Made by a program: the position numbers and the translations under genes
Part shown: in pieces, positions 20,040 to 33,499 of the stretch
Position numbering within the stretch: the first letter of the stretch is position 1
Layout: each line of letters starts with the position of its first letter
Notes under the pieces: model-generated
Told to the model about the DNA's origin: nothing
Seen by the model: the letters and a program-made list of their open reading frames with translations, nothing else
Database searches by the model: none
Assembly (NCBI RefSeq): GCF_040436345.1
Contig: NC_133223.1
Coordinates: 31,835,493 to 31,899,492 of the forward strand
Length of the DNA stretch: 64,000 bases
Reading direction: 5' to 3'
DNA from: Pagrus major
Lineage: Eukaryota; Chordata; Actinopteri; Spariformes; Sparidae

Positions 20040-23000
20040 CACAATAAGTTAATAACAGACCAATCAGGCCATTTTGAAGCGGAGGCTGGTTTGACCGCAG
20101 TCAGAAAATGCAACTGATGCAACAGCATTATTATGAATGAAGAGTTTAATTAGCAACTGTCCCTAATAAAGTCATTCAAATGGCAAAAAAGTGTAAATTA
20201 AATGTACAAATTATATATTTATTTAGTTTAATATGATATATTTGGGGCATCTCTTCTGGTGACATGCTACATGTCTGCTAACCTATTAGCCATAACTTGT
20301 TTTAAAGGCTTAGCTTCAGGTTTCAAAGCTCATGACTGAAAAACTATGCAGCTTTTGTGGTTTTAAATAAATGTGCCATGAATGTTGATTTTTTGAGTCT
20401 CATTAACAACTCAATGTTTGAGATTGAAGGTCAGGTTGGGAATGACGCTCAAAAATAATACAAATAGGACCGTTAAGCTATTTAAATGGTAAAAATGATT
20501 AAATTACTAATTAGTGTGCACAAGTTATATACAGCTTGATATATTTGGGGACACCTTTTCTGACGAATGTGCCGATTAGCCTATTAACAAGCTAAACATT
20601 TGCTAACACACTAGCCATAACTTGTTTGAAGACTCATTGTTAGTTTTCAAGGTTCAGGACTGTGAGACTATTAACCTTTGAGGTTATGTGGTTAAAAAAA
20701 ATGACAATGCACATATATAATCATAGATTTATTGAACAGGGACGTTACAAATCATTTAATATTACTGTTGATATTTCACAAGTAGCTGGTCTGTAGTTTC
20801 CAAAGCCAACACAGCTACCTGCTGCTTAAATGAAATGAAGACAGATACAGTTGTACGTAGGCTAATGTGTCACTCACCTAGAATATAATAGCTCAACTTA
20901 TAATATAATAGTATTAATATTAAAGACACAGAAGGCTACCTAGACTTGTTTGCTAAATATTAGTATTAAAAGGCCCTGAATATAAAAAAAAAGGTGTTTT
21001 CTAATGATAAAATGTCAACTTGTGGACTTCCAACAAATTTAAGATGATGATCAGAGAGAAAATAAGAGGAAATATGAGAATTCCCACTACATCCAACAGT
21101 AAGTGAAGGCAGCTTCAGTGTACTGATCCGGAGGAGGGGCGAGAGCGTGGAAAGGAGGGTGTTGGTCCAGCACGCTCTGAAGTTCTGGGACATCTTTGGC
21201 TCGGCACTTCAGTTATGTCACAAGCAGCTGGACACGTTTATCATCACATGACAGCACTTAAATTTTATGTACTTTTGTGATTATTTTATGATGGGAAAGT
21301 TTCTGACCTTGAGCCGGGCCTACGTGTTCTGTACATAATGTTTTATTACATCACTATAGAAGAGGAAATGCTACATGTGCTTGTTTTTTTTCATGAGGGC
21401 ATAGGGGTCGTTTAAATATTCTCATATATTCAAAAATCCTTCTACATCGATTGAACACATACAAAAAGGTGTAGTTTACAAATATTAAGATGTTTATTGA
21501 GATGAATACTAGGACTCATATCAAAAAGTGAATTATTACAACTAAACAGACAAAAATGTTCAGAGAAAAATACATTATTACAGAAGGCACAGTTGTAAAA
21601 CAGCGGTGAACAGGACAGCACAGAGGTTTTGTAAAATATTTTCTTCTTTACATCCATGAAAAGTCGAGCTTTCCTATTGAAAGCACTGAGAGTAGATTAA
21701 CAGAATAACAACCAGCTATGATAAAAACTGCTATTATAAAACACTTGGATTCTTGCACAGTGAAATGGCTGCAGGGAAATAACACCTTCCGCGTATACAC
21801 CTTGTTCCCACCATGATATTCGGCCTGCCACCAGGCCGGGTATTTCCTGCAAGGCAAATTACAGAACAAAGGAATCACGTCTGAAATTGCACGACTAAAA
21901 CAAGAAGAGTCATTGTTTCCCTGGTCTCTATCCCCAGGTAATGCTGGAACAACTGGAATAACTGTGGAAACTCTGCACTGCAACAGAAAAAAGAAACCCA
22001 CTGAGCGAGGAGGCAAAGAAGGTGAGGAGGGAGAGTGATGGAGACCGAGGTAAAACAAGAGTGAACGGACGGGCATTTGCTCAGTGTTGTGTCCAAGTCT
22101 GTTCCCTCGCTAATATGTGTTTCCTCCCACCACCAGGCATTCGTTCTACGAGTTCAGTCAGTAACAAAGCTCATTAATAAAACCAGGTATTTGACTGCCT
22201 TTTCAAAGCACGAAGACCAGGTTGAAGGTCGAATCAGGATTCTTACAGTTGTTTTTAGCGATGGACAGTAGCCATGTTGCTAACGCTGTCTTCGTGATAT
22301 TGTAATACCACGCTGTCTGTCTCAGCTTTAAAGTTTGAATATGTATCATAAATATACTGTAATCATAATGTTATACCCGTTTCTTCAGTTGGGACAGATA
22401 TTTGACAAAAAGTAGCTTACGAAATGTTAAAAACTGGAAAAAACTGAGCGTTGAATGAGTCTCAAACCGCTATAAACCCTATCCTTTAAAAACAACTCCT
22501 ACATCTATTCATCCACTAACATAAATGAGGTATAGAAGAACTGAAAAAGAGGAGAACCCACAACAGAAGTTTGTGTTAGAGGCCCAAAGCTGGGCTGTAA
22601 AAAACGCTGATTTCATCTGCTACATCAGAAAAGAGAACGAGGATACAAAATACATAACCTATTAGTGTTAACACATAAGTGTTAAAGTCTGTCAGTGGGA
22701 TCGACAGCAGGCTGTCAGATGTGCACACATAATTCCCCTCATGTGACACAGCTCGGTGTCTTCTCAGATAAATTATGAACGTCTCATAAACATCTACAGT
22801 ATACTTATATGTATGCGGACCAGTTTAATCCACATAAATAGCTTAAAATATTCAGTTTGAATTATATCGACATGTTAAGTGGTAATGTGTTGATCAGGGA
22901 ACACAACAGGATTTCTGACAGAGCATACAGAGTAAAGTCGTTTTAAATAATTATATGAATAAATTAAGGAAAGGACGGCCTAATATTAAACTACAAAGAC

Positions 23001-23200
23001 AAAACAATTCAACACAACAGAATTCAGTGTCTAAGTCTCTGCACCCTCCACTGCCGATGGTCATTTTTGGCCGTACTGGTGAGGACGTGTGGGTTTCACC
23101 CCTCCGGCCTGCAGAGTGCAGTGTGTGTTCACAGTTGAGTCAGGCTCTCGGTGTTCATACTGATCGTCCAGAGTCTGTGATTTTAAAGGTGTGTGAAATC
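20040..23200. other. Intergenic spacer, kelch gene to slc10a2
   Basis: AT-rich sequence with no supported coding exon. A weakly similar pair of ~170-bp stretches (about 20220-20340 and 20520-20660) shares GATATATTTGGGG, GCCATAACTTGTTT and a GTTTTCAAGG-like end, so it is an old repeat. The part next to 23200 is the likely 3' UTR of slc10a2, with a possible ATTAAA signal on the minus strand at 22824-22829. Confidence 0.45.
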
Positions 23201-26200
23201 TCACAGCTGGGTGTTCTTGTTCGTGTCCTTATCCTTCTCTTCACCGTTGCCAAACTCGTCACACTCAAAGGCGCCGTTCTCCACAGCACAGTCCTTCTTC
23301 TCGCCATCGCCGACTTCAGACTCATGGTCTTCTTCAGGTGAACCGCAGCGCAGATGCTTTTTATATACCTGGTAGCCTGTCGAGTGAAAAAACACTCAGA
23401 TCAGTGACCTTGTCATTTATTTTTTAAAACAGCGTTAAAATTGACCAGGTTTCAGTGAATAAGCCTTTCCTCCGGACATTTTCTGTCATTTAGGGGTCGA
23501 CTTTTTCTGTTTCTGCCATTTAACTGTTCTTGTTTGGTAAAACAGGAAACTGTAAAATCTTTAAAGGGATGATAAAACAATGATTGAAGGGAGTTGTCTA
23601 CAACAAAGAAGGCTTTACTGCCACTAACTCATTTTTACTATATCAAGATCAAGCCTTGTTTGATTGCATAATGTGTAAGTTTTCAGCAAGCAGTTACGGG
23701 TCTTTAATTTCATTGTTTTGGGGTTCCTTTTGAGCCCTCGGGAGGGTTTTTCCTCACACATGTGCATTTTTTTTGTTATTAGCTATTAGTTCGCTTTCAT
23801 TTTATTGTATTTAAATACATAGAAGACATAAATAAAGATAAATATAGCAGGGACAGAGCTGCAAGCATAAGCTAGAAGCTAGCACAAGGGCTAACAATAG
23901 CTGTCTGTTTTATATAAATTATACAGCTTCTTATCAGATCCTTTATTGTCGTTAAATCTGATTATTGTCCATGAACTCTATGCAGACAAGCAGCATCTCT
24001 CCTTCTCTGCTCGTATCATTTTTCCTTGCAGTTATATAAACACAGCTGATCGTATCAAAGAATCAGATATGAACAGGTATCAGGTCAAGAATCAGGTATA
24101 CAAACCACTTCTTTTCTAGTATTACCTGACCATAAAACTTTCCAGTGAAACCTTGAAACTGTGTACGGAGGGGTGAGACAGCTCCGGCCATATGTTCACC
24201 TGATAACAGGCCACCATGCACTTCTCACGATATGCTACTAATCCTCGAAAACTGCAAAAACTTTTGCCATTTGCCAAGAATTGCCATTCTTAACTTCATA
24301 TGTCTGCCTTGCTATACTCACTTCCCACAAATAGGACTGCCACCACCAGCTGGAAGATGCTGTAGATGAGAGGGAATGCAAACATGATCTCCAGCTCAGC
24401 GGGGCTGAAGGACAGCTGGACGATGGTGCTGCACAGCTGGGAGTTCTGGAAACCCGTCTCCAATGCAATGGTTCGACATCTGAACAAAGCAGAGAATGAT
24501 AAACAAAGTAAGTATATATTTTTTTTGGAGATGTGTTTGTTGATGCAGTAGCAGCCCGCTCGCCAGGATAAATGTTAAACGTTTCTGCATGTGCACGTGT
24601 CGCAAAATGTGCCGAACCACGTTCACATTACATGTTTACGACACTTTTTGACGGGAAGCTGGGACGTCCCCAGCTGTGTATGTGCCACAAAATAGGTATT
24701 TCAAGCCAAAACATGATCTTTTCCGAATCCTAAATAAGTGTTTTTTTGTCGTTGCAGCATTAAAGCATTAAACTATAATATAAAAAAAGCATGTTAGGGG
24801 AAAAACGAGGAAACAGGCTTTTTATAATTAAAATTATTATATGCAAACCCAACGACAATGCTGCCACCTTACCTGTACCAGGGTTGACCTGCAATGCGGG
24901 CGAGGATGAAGCCCAGGCCGAAACCAATAAAGGGGTAGATGGTTCCAATAATCCACAGGGAGGGAGCGATGGTCCAGGAGGACTGGTAGAGAACTCCACC
25001 AACCACGGCTATGATGACAATGAGAGCGAAGCCTGCAATGGACCCGATCTGTGCACAGCAGACACAAAGAGAGTCACAAAATTTAAATGTTACAACAAAT
25101 CCCAAAAATGATTTCTCGGTTGAATCGGTTTAGATGTCTGGATGCATTAAACATCAACATAGATGCAGTAAGTTTCAGTGTATTCCTACCCTGAGAATCT
25201 TCTTTGCAAAGCGGGGCCACCTCTTTTTAACATAAATCCCCAGAGCAATCGGGATGAGAAGGGACACGAGAGTGATACCTGAGGATACACAGATTTCATA
25301 TCATCCAATGCAGTAGGATTGTAATAAACATGTTTAGTACTGTTTGGAACAGACATCATCATCATCAGCCATCATCTCCTCCCCCCATGCTGATGGAAAG
25401 TCAGGTGTCGCAGTCCACAAAACATTTCTGGAGCTTCACAGCAAAACAGCGTTTCAGCCTTCTCCTAAACAACTGAAGTAGCTGGGGACTTGTTTTATAA
25501 CATAAAAAAACAACAAAACATGAAATGGCTCCATTCGTTTGAAAAGACGTTATTTACTCCCTCCACACCCCGTCGAGCTCATACACCCATTTCAGACGGA
25601 GCCTTTAGCTGAGCAGCTACAGTGAAGATTATGATCTTCTCACATCAATGTGGTGCTTAGTTGTTTTTTTCATTTTAAAACAAGTCTCCAGCTGCTTCAG
25701 TTGTTTAGGAGAATGCTGTTTTGCTGTGAAGCTCCAGAAATGTTTAATGAAAACATATAGTCCCCCATCAGCATGGGGTTTGTAGATAATTAACTTTTTC
25801 TTTAAAATAAACCATCCATATACTTCTATTCACATATATACACATACACACATACTATACTGTATATGCCTTAGAAAGTAGACATGTTAGGGTTTTTTTG
25901 CTGTATGGACAAGTATAATCAACTGTTAGTTTTTCTGCTTACCAATACTGTCGTATGGGATCTGGATGCTGCCGCTGGAGGTCCAGATGGTGGTGTAAAT
26001 GAGCAGACAGAGAGGCATCATCCCCAAGGCCATGATCGACGAACAGGCTGTCATACTGATACTGAGGATGAGGTGAATACGGACAAGAAAAATGTCAAAC
26101 ACGCTTCTTTAATGACATTTCATTTTTCAAGCAGCAGCACATGTTCCAAAAATAACGAGGTGGTTGAAAAATGCAACCGAGGGATTTTGTTTGTGGGTCT

Positions 26201-27099
26201 TTTGGCCCAAATATGACCTCATACTATAAACTTTAAGACACAAGAAGAGGCCCATGAGGGTCCTGAGAATGATTCCTCACATGGTCACCACATGACAGCC
26301 TCATTAGAAACTCACATGGGAACACACATTTAGGTTATAAATGGGGCTATGTATCGAATATTTCACCGAGTTGCCAACAGGGGGTTAATTAAATGTTGTT
26401 CTGTCTCAAACCCATGCTGAACACACACAGACAGGTTTACTGTGCAGCTTTCTGTGGTTTCAAATTAGCAAATGTATACATGCGTAATCATTTTGATCAG
26501 TGACAACTCATATATCACAATAAACTGTATAACTGTCTTGTGCTCACAGTGTTCCTTTAAACTGAGAACAAGCACCCGTCTCTCCTGTCAGACAGTTAAC
26601 ACATCATGTTTTTTAAATAGCTTGACAGCATTCAGGCATCTAAACAACACATTTAACTAACATTAGATTATCCACTGAGCCAGCCGGCCCAGCTAGTTCC
26701 TCACCTCAGGTCCATGTCTCCATCCAGCCAGTAGCAGATGATGTTAGAGCCGGTGCCGCCGGGACAGCAGCCCATAATGACGATCACAATAGCCTGCACA
26801 GGCAGCACATTGAAGGCCAGCGACAGGGCAAAGGCTGTGAAAGGCATGATGCCAAACTGGCAGAGGAAGCCGATGAAGATGCCCCACGGTCTCTTGATGT
26901 GGCCCCACAGCTTCGAGGCCTCAACAGTGCAACCCATGGAGAACATGATCATAGCGAGCATGACGGTGAGCACCGAGCTCAGCACCACGCCCAGGACCGC
27001 ATTGAAGTCACTTACAGGAGCAAGGCAGCCTTCAAAGTCAGCGCCTGAGCAGACTGTGGCGAGAGCGTCGCAGCCATCAGGCACCGCATATGTCGCCAT
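23201..27099 (-). CDS. slc10a2: Ileal-type sodium/bile acid cotransporter
   Basis: It takes up bile salts with sodium across the apical membrane of ileum and kidney cells (family knowledge). Exons on the minus strand: 27099-26705, 26061-25943, 25278-25190, 25048-24873, 24479-24322, 23376-23201. They total 1113 nt (370 residues plus TGA), with GT/AG borders and matching phases. Landmarks: a short acidic Cys-containing N-terminal tail ([12 protein letters not shown]); the membrane stretch [17 protein letters not shown] at residues 67-74; CCPGGTGSN at 111-119; [25 protein letters not shown]; and the [18 protein letters not shown] core (E267) of the sodium-site helix. The C-terminal tail is hydrophilic and Glu-rich ([15 protein letters not shown]). 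The length is slightly above that of mammalian SLC10A2 (348). The N-terminal ATVCSGA and exon pattern favour slc10a2 over slc10a1. Confidence 0.93.
25376..25782. mobile_element. Long-TIR MITE family, copy 1
   Basis: The left end (CCCCATGCTGATGG...GTCCACAAAACATTTCTGG AGCTTCACAGCAAAACAG) is mirrored by the right end (CTGTTTTGCTGTGAAGCTCC AGAAATGTTT...CCATCAGCATGGGG). The inverted ends are roughly 130 bp with a ~150-bp centre, and there is no coding capacity. It lies in the slc10a2 intron between the exons at 25943 and 25278. Related copies are at ~49130 and ~56322. Confidence 0.8.
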
Positions 27100-27460
27100 T
27101 GTGGTTAATATGACGGGAGAAGAGGAGGATGATCAGCGAAGACTGGAGGAGAGCTTCCTCAGAGTTCATAAGATTCCACAGGACGACTCCAGTTTCTCCT
27201 CCTCCAATATCCAAGAGGACGATAGCGACAGTGAGGAGGAAGCGTCCAGCTCACTGCTCTTTATGCCCACACTGCCACAGCCACGCAAAAGTGGGAGGAA
27301 AAATCGGGCGAAGAAAAATCAAAAATTAACCAATACTTCTTTTGTTTTATGGGGTCAGTGTTCAGAAGCACATGCATATAAAATAATCATTCTCAAATGT
27401 GCAGTGTGATTGGACTGCAGCTCCAACTTTTATTGCCCTTTGGTGTGTAAAAACTTTATT
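27100..27460 (-). promoter_or_regulatory. slc10a2 5' flank
   Basis: Upstream of the slc10a2 ATG, the minus strand carries CACCAAAGGGCAATAAAAGT at about 27430-27449. It combines a CAAAGGGCA string like half of an HNF4-type site with a TATA-like AATAAAAG. That would put a start ~300 bases before the ATG. An intestinal promoter of this gene would be expected to have HNF sites, but this assignment is inference from motif matches only. Confidence 0.25.
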
Positions 27461-27747
27461 GGCTGCTACGCTATGCAGCATCATCACCCTGCAATGCCAG
27501 TAAGGAAGGAGGATGCTTTAGACACACCCTGTGTGCCAAGGTTCTTTGCACAGTGCCTATAAAAATCACCCCCTTGACCTCCTTTTATCTATTTTGTGTC
27601 ATCAAGTCACATAGTGGATAACTAAATAAAAGAAACATTCTGAAACATTTGCCATCAGGTTTAAGGAAGTTGGCAATAATGGTAAGTTCCCCCCGAGGCA
27701 GTGAAAGTCTCAGAGTTCAGGAAGGCCAATCAGGGCACAGCTGTAAA

Positions 27748-27774
27748 TAACAACAACAACAACAACAACAACAG
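27748..27774. repeat. (AAC)n microsatellite
   Basis: A pure run of about nine AAC triplets on the plus strand, in the slc10a2 upstream region. Confidence 0.9.
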
Positions 27775-28129
27775 TCTGTGTGAGAAGACGCCGACTGAGT
27801 TACAGGGTTAAATGGCTGATATGGAAGACGATACAAACTGTATAGCACCTGTTGCCCAGGTGATTCCCTGCTCAAGCTTTATTTTACATCTTTTCTTTTA
27901 AATCTCAATTTCCAAGTTGCTGAAATTGATTAAAAAATATTTACTGTAAGTCTTATTGATAAACAATCCTAATGTTTTCAACCTAATCCAGACTTTGTTG
28001 CTAAACCTGATCTGTGTTTTGAAGAATAAGTAAAAATGAGTGTTCATATAACTTCACAGCTGTAATTTCTGATTAGGATGCATCTGCTGCATACTGTATT
28101 TATCTGAAGGAGGTCAACACTTATGCAAC

Positions 28130-28512
28130 TAGACCTCCGCCAAGGCCAAACAGTCGACCTTTAATCCAGTCAATCCTAAGCGAAAATCAAATAAAACATC
28201 AAATCAACTAGATCTGGATTTTTATTTGGATCTGCATCAAGTTGTGCTCACTCACAGGTACCAACCACCTTGATAAACCAGGTTTTTTTCATCAAGATCC
28301 AAGCAAAAGCACCGTATCTCACTTGTTAAAGAAAACAAACATTCCTTCATCTGTTCCTTTATCCAGATCCGCCCTAAAAGCTAATTGGGCCTATTCTGGG
28401 CTGAGACCCATCCTCCATCCAAGCTTTGTGAAAATCCAATCAGTACTTTTTGTGTAATCCTGCTGACAAACCAACACGGATGTATACATAACATCCTCGG
28501 TGGAGGAAAACC
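28130..28512. mobile_element. MITE with CCTCCGCCAAGG ends
   Basis: The left end reads ACCTCCGCCAAGG and the right end CATCCTCGGTGGAGG, an imperfect inverted repeat. The inner 3' part (CCATCCAAGCTTTGTGAAAA TCCAATCAGTACTTTTTGTG, then TAATCCTGCTGACAAACCAA) is a string type widespread in teleost genomes. There is no coding capacity. The short plus-strand open frames over it are incidental. Confidence 0.65.
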
Positions 28513-28882
28513 ATTTTGTGTTTTATATTTATATTTAATTATATCAGTTTGTTTTTTCAATGTGACATTTAAATCTTTTTGGTTTTATGTCACCTGTAAA
28601 AAAAAAATAATAAAAAAAAGTTATAAAGTGATAATAATAAAATAAAAAAAGGTCCGAGTGGGAAGGAATCATTTTTTATAGGCACTTTGGGTCAAACTCC
28701 CTGCTGCTCAAGCCAAGTGTGATAAAAATGTCTTTCTTCAGTTACGTAAGAGTGTTCAAAAGTTGACGCTCATCGTCTGTGCCTTCATGGACTTAAACTT
28801 TTTTTTGTAACACCTCGCACAAACACAAAACCTTCTGCTTTTCTTAAGTTTTAAATTTTTTACAAAAGTGGGTCTTTCTTAC

Positions 28883-28944
28883 CTTCCAGGGTCCTGCTGA
28901 AGAGGTTTGTGTCTGCCTCAGGATGATCCGGGTAATCCTTAACT
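28883..28944 (-). other. Exon-like segment C (unassigned)
   Basis: On the minus strand 62 bases sit between an acceptor (CTTTAACTTTAG) and a donor (GAAG|GTAAGAAAG). Read with two incoming bases, they are open and give VKDYPDHPEADTNLFSRTLE, an acidic peptide that looks unlike random AT-rich sequence. Its phase fits directly behind segment A at 35191-35273. I recognise no family. It could belong to an unannotated gene, an untranslated exon or chance. Confidence 0.25.
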
Positions 28945-29059
28945 CTAAAGTTAAAGGACAACCAGTCAACACCATAAAGAACGTGTCATATATAAAAATA
29001 TAAAAGCTGCTCAAGCCGCTATTAAATAAATGGTGTGTCTGCAGTCTGAACAATGGGGA

Positions 29060-32000
29060 GCATTAGGAAGATTTTCACGCATCAGTCACATTTTGTGGAC
29101 ACGTTTGGAAACATATGCAATAAAATGTAGTGGGTACAATAAAAGCAACAATGTCATCTGTGCATTTTCTTGCAGTGCAACAGTGAACCAGGCAATATAC
29201 ACAACCTTTGCAACACATAAAATTGTTGAATCACTGCCAGATAAGTTTGGTTCAATGAGGACATTTAAACCCAGAGTTTGTGGTTCTGTTAAAGTCGATT
29301 GCAACGTGTGTGACAGTCGGGTGAAACAGCTGCCAAACACGAGACGGCTGTTGGAGACAGTGTTTCAACATTTGTAAGCGCAAAACCACTTTTACCAGCT
29401 GTGTTTGTGGCAACAAGTGAAATGTTTTTGACATCAGGACAATTTGTAACCAACAAAAGATCTTTTCTGAGACCTAACACGATGTTTGTTTGTGCCATAA
29501 CACATCCAGACCATGAGCACAGATATAACAACATAAATCTGAAAATTGAACCGAAACAAATGTAAAGTTGCAACATAAAGAATTGTATAGTCTCAACACA
29601 TTAGTGGTTTGCAGAAGCCTACATTGCCAACACTTTTGCTGCAGACTACCTGCATTTTTCACAATACAAATTTCCATCAGACTAACACTGGAACTGATAT
29701 CCAATCATTTGAATTTGATTTTGTCTGTAATGATTCAAAGCAATGAAATTCACAGTACATAAGCATACTAGCAAGCCAGGCTGAACAGATAATCATGACA
29801 CTACAACTTCTGTAGAGTTATGTAAGGAATCACTTTGGATTCTGAGATTAAAAGTTGTGGATAAAGACGAGGTGGTTTGCTGACACAGCTTCCAGAGAGT
29901 CGTTGCTCCACCTGTGCTTCTCTAACCCTGACCACATCGTGACAAGTCAAAATGTTTGCAAAAGGCAAAAATCTGATTTATTTGGGAGGTAAAGAAACAT
30001 GTGTTCTCTGAAAGTAGAAATATGCTGAATATGTGACTGACTCATGAAAGCAAAGACATTAAAACTGCTCAGTGAGAGAACACAAAGGTCTAATCCAAAG
30101 TATAAAGTAATCGTTGTTGCATGTCGAACTTTTTTGGCGTCATGCACCACTGAGCAGCTTTCAGAGGAATGAACGAGGCCTCACCTGTATCCAGTTTTCA
30201 TTGTACGTCCATGACTGTTAATATTCTGATTAGCGACCTGAGACATGACGTTGCAGACATTTTGACTGATCTCTATAAACAGATATTTGCAAATGTGTGC
30301 AGCTATATTTAAATAAAGCTGATTAAAAGTCATCTGATGACAGTTGATGGCTTCCACAAATACATTTCGTCCAATGCGTTCCACCTCTGTTGCTTCTCCA
30401 CATGGACTAACTGGATACAACTAAAGCCCGCTCAAAAGTGCTACACACAGAATACAAACGGAAACCAGAACACTTCTGATTAAAGAATCTTTTACGTTGC
30501 TTAAAGACGTCTGTTTATAGTGATTATAGAGAGTTTTATATTTGTGACAACAAGAAATTCCTCTCACATTTATTTGTGATTAAAAAAACAAAACACAGAG
30601 GGTTCAACTTATAGATCTCCTCCAAACACAGTCCATTTAAAGACAAACAAAAAGACTCTGCTTCAAAGTTTGTGTCCGATATGTTTTGCTTTTGCATGGA
30701 AACATGAACTCGTTAAAATGTTTATTGGGCTGTACTGTAGTTGTGATGTCACAACATAATCTTTGTACGCACACGTGTTAAAAAGTTCAGGTGAGAACAG
30801 AGAAACTTTCCTGCTTCAGCAGATGAATATAAAAACAACTGTTCTGGTGTCAAACTGCACAGTGAAGGTCATTTTTGAGGAAGTTGTTGAGGGTAACTTG
30901 TTACAACGTAAGCCGTTAGAGTACTCGGATAGTAGTTAGTGCTGCAAATCAAGTAATCTGTTATTTATTTATTTTAGTTTTTCATAAACGTAATCCGATA
31001 CTGGAAAGAACTGCTGGCTTGTCCTTTCCTTTCGTCGCCACAAAAATAAAATAAAATCCCCGAAGCATCGTGTTTCATTGTATTTGTGCTTTTATCGCTT
31101 CTATGTAAGCACTCATTAGTTTGTCATTAGTTGCATTTTTAAACATCATATACTCGTCTATAAGTCTGTGTTGTATTGTTCCCACTGAAACAGCTGTGCC
31201 TAATACTGTCTGCCTCTGCCCAGTTCACTGTCAGATTGTTAGCAGAATAAAGATGTAAATGTTATATCGGGTCTGTCATTCCTATTATTAGGCTGCAGAG
31301 GTACCGACTGTGGGCCGTAAAGAAGGCTACAACATGACGGTAGAGTCAACACTCAAAGGTACATGTACAGTTGGCTCCATGCTGTCTGGACAATATAACC
31401 AACACACGCAACCAGTCACAAAGAGGTTTTACAGTAATTTTTGGTAACTCTGAAGTACTCTAACATGTTACTTTTCTCAGTAGGTAACACCGTAATGTCA
31501 CAACTTACTTTTAATGGCAGTAATATTGTAACGTCACGAGTGACAAAACTAAACAGTGACCCTGAAACAAGATTTTAGGGACTTTTGTAAAGATCTGATA
31601 ACTTGCCTGACAAAAATCCAACATTTTAAGATCCCACACATTTTCAAGGGTGTTCGTGACCTTTAAAAGCTTCATGCAGTGATTCAAGCTCTTGTTTGCA
31701 TTTCATAAACTGTTAATGTGTACGCAGAGAATCATTCTTTCTGTATGTGTAAGTGAGGAAAGGTGGAACACTTATGGTAGCTCTTCAGAGAGTCTTATCA
31801 GTCTTTATCTGTCCCATCAGTTTTTATCTCTCCCTCTCCATCTGACATGTCCTTCATTCAGGCAGCAGTAAATTTTAAGTATCGTTCTGCGCTCTATGTG
31901 TGAATGAGTGTGTGACGGCTTGTGTCAAGTCACTGCCATTATCTTAGTTTGATCTGAGAGATAACAATCTAATCTGATATGTCCGTGTTGTATTTCACCA

Positions 32001-32570
32001 CCACGCGGACGTGTTCTTGCGCCGGTGTAAAATGAGGAAATGAAGATAAGAAAACTTTAGAGAAGCTCTCCCACTGGCTGAACAGAAGACCGAGAGGAAC
32101 AAATCAAGGAGGATACGATGAGGTTTTCATTGACCTTGACCCCTTGGCAACTAGATTCTATAAAAAATAATGTTTACGACTGCACGTCTGCTGATGTGCT
32201 TTGCATTTTTAACCTTCCACCCTTATCGTTCTTTGCAGACTTTATGTTTCCCATCAACTACCTTCAGTGAGTATTGTGTCAGGTATTGTCACAACTCTGC
32301 TGACAAGCTTTCGCTGAATATACAACTGCTGCTCACCAGAACTCTGTGAACGTGTGTCTGCATACAAGTGACTGAATAAGTCACAACAGCTTGTCTGAGA
32401 TTTCCCATTTTATGTTTGTCGTTTGCTTCTCGTCTACAGTGTAGAGATCTTTACAGAATTAGAATAAAGAATCGACGGCTTCTGCAGAAAGAAAGAATGA
32501 AAACCTCAAGGACTTTCACTTCAACACACATTTTTTTTAAATCTCTACCATCAAGTAGATAGACACGTTT
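29060..32570. other. Spacer with no supported gene
   Basis: AT-rich sequence. Several open frames of 60-115 codons lack splice context, domain motifs or vertebrate codon character. I see no RNA gene or clear mobile element in it. Confidence 0.45.
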
Positions 32571-32584
32571 AACATACATGAAGA

Positions 32585-32830
32585 AAAAATAACTCATGAT
32601 TATTTTCTTGATTAATCAATCAATTGCTGTGTCGATGAAATATAATAAAACAGTGGAAAATGCATATGATAATTTCCCAAAGCAGAAGGAGATGCGTCAG
32701 ATTTCTGGTCTATTATCATGTTTGACAAACAAAAAGCATCAAATTATCACATTTTAGAAGCTGGAAACTATAAATTCATGGCATTTTTTGAGATTTGAGT
32801 TTTACCACATTTAAAGTGTCTTTATAGTTT
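32585..32830. mobile_element. hAT-like MITE relic (AATCGATTAATC family)
   Basis: It contains CTTGATTAATCAATCAATTG near its left end, followed by AAAACAGTGGAAAATGC, TTTCCCAAAGC and CACATTTTAGAAGCTGGAA. This succession is typical of a very common teleost non-autonomous element. It is a heavily decayed relative of the copy at 37030-37320, in another orientation. Confidence 0.5.
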
Positions 32831-33348
32831 TAACATATTAAATAAATGCCAGCTGAAGCATAAGCATTATTTAACCCATTTTGGGACATTTAAAGTTTGT
32901 TACAAGCGCGGCACTTTGGGTTCTTATGGGTTAATGAACTCTTTGGTTGCAATGGTTCAGATGCACTGTTACTCTTTATCTGAGGGATTTGACAAAGTGC
33001 TCGATGTTCCATTGGTGAAATTTGTCTGTGCATATGTTTTTAAATGACTTGTAATAATTACCCCAGAGAAGTTAGGCCACTAGAATGACATTTTAAATCA
33101 CACCACCATATTTGCATTTGTTTTCCTCTGATTTTAAACATCTGCATTTTAAGTTATCACTTGATTTTAGGAGAAGAAATAACCTAAAGCAACATTTATT
33201 TTGATGATGAAAAATTATCTTGACGTGTAAATACACATCATGTATTTACTGTCCCTTGTCCCAATCCTAAATTGGGAGTAGGTCCAAATCTGTAGCGTGC
33301 CCCTTTAGCCTGCAGTGTGCCGCTGTATTAGACTGATCGGGTGCAGTC

Positions 33349-33499
33349 TCACAGCTGGGTATTCACGGTCTACTGCCACTGTTCTCCACAACACAGTCCC
33401 TCTCTTCAGCCTGTTCAGGGCCGTCAGTCTCCGGCGACAGAAACTCACAATCTGCCTCACATGAACTACGACCACATTACTTTTTATATGCCTGGTAGG
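33349..33499 (-). pseudogene. Decayed copy of slc10a2 last exon
   Basis: This is homologous to slc10a2 exon 6 at 23376-23201. Both begin after a CAG acceptor (here CTTTCCACTCCGCAG) with TACCAGGNATATAAAAAG and end at ACCCAGCTGTGA; intermediate parts (GGACTGTGTTGTGGAGAACA versus GGACTGTGCTGTGGAGAACG) also match. In the frame of the parent exon an early TAA occurs at 33477-33479, right after YQAYKK, and there are internal deletions. Flanking intron sequence also matches (33575-33600 with 23448-23473). I found no copies of exons 1-5 beside it, so this is a fragment of a partial duplication that landed about 10 kb upstream of the parent. Confidence 0.75.

Noticed and set aside
26738..27409. 223-codon plus-strand open frame
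   Set aside because: It runs antisense through slc10a2 exon 1 and its 5' flank. Its length is explained by the coding bias of the minus-strand exon, and the peptide shows no family motif.
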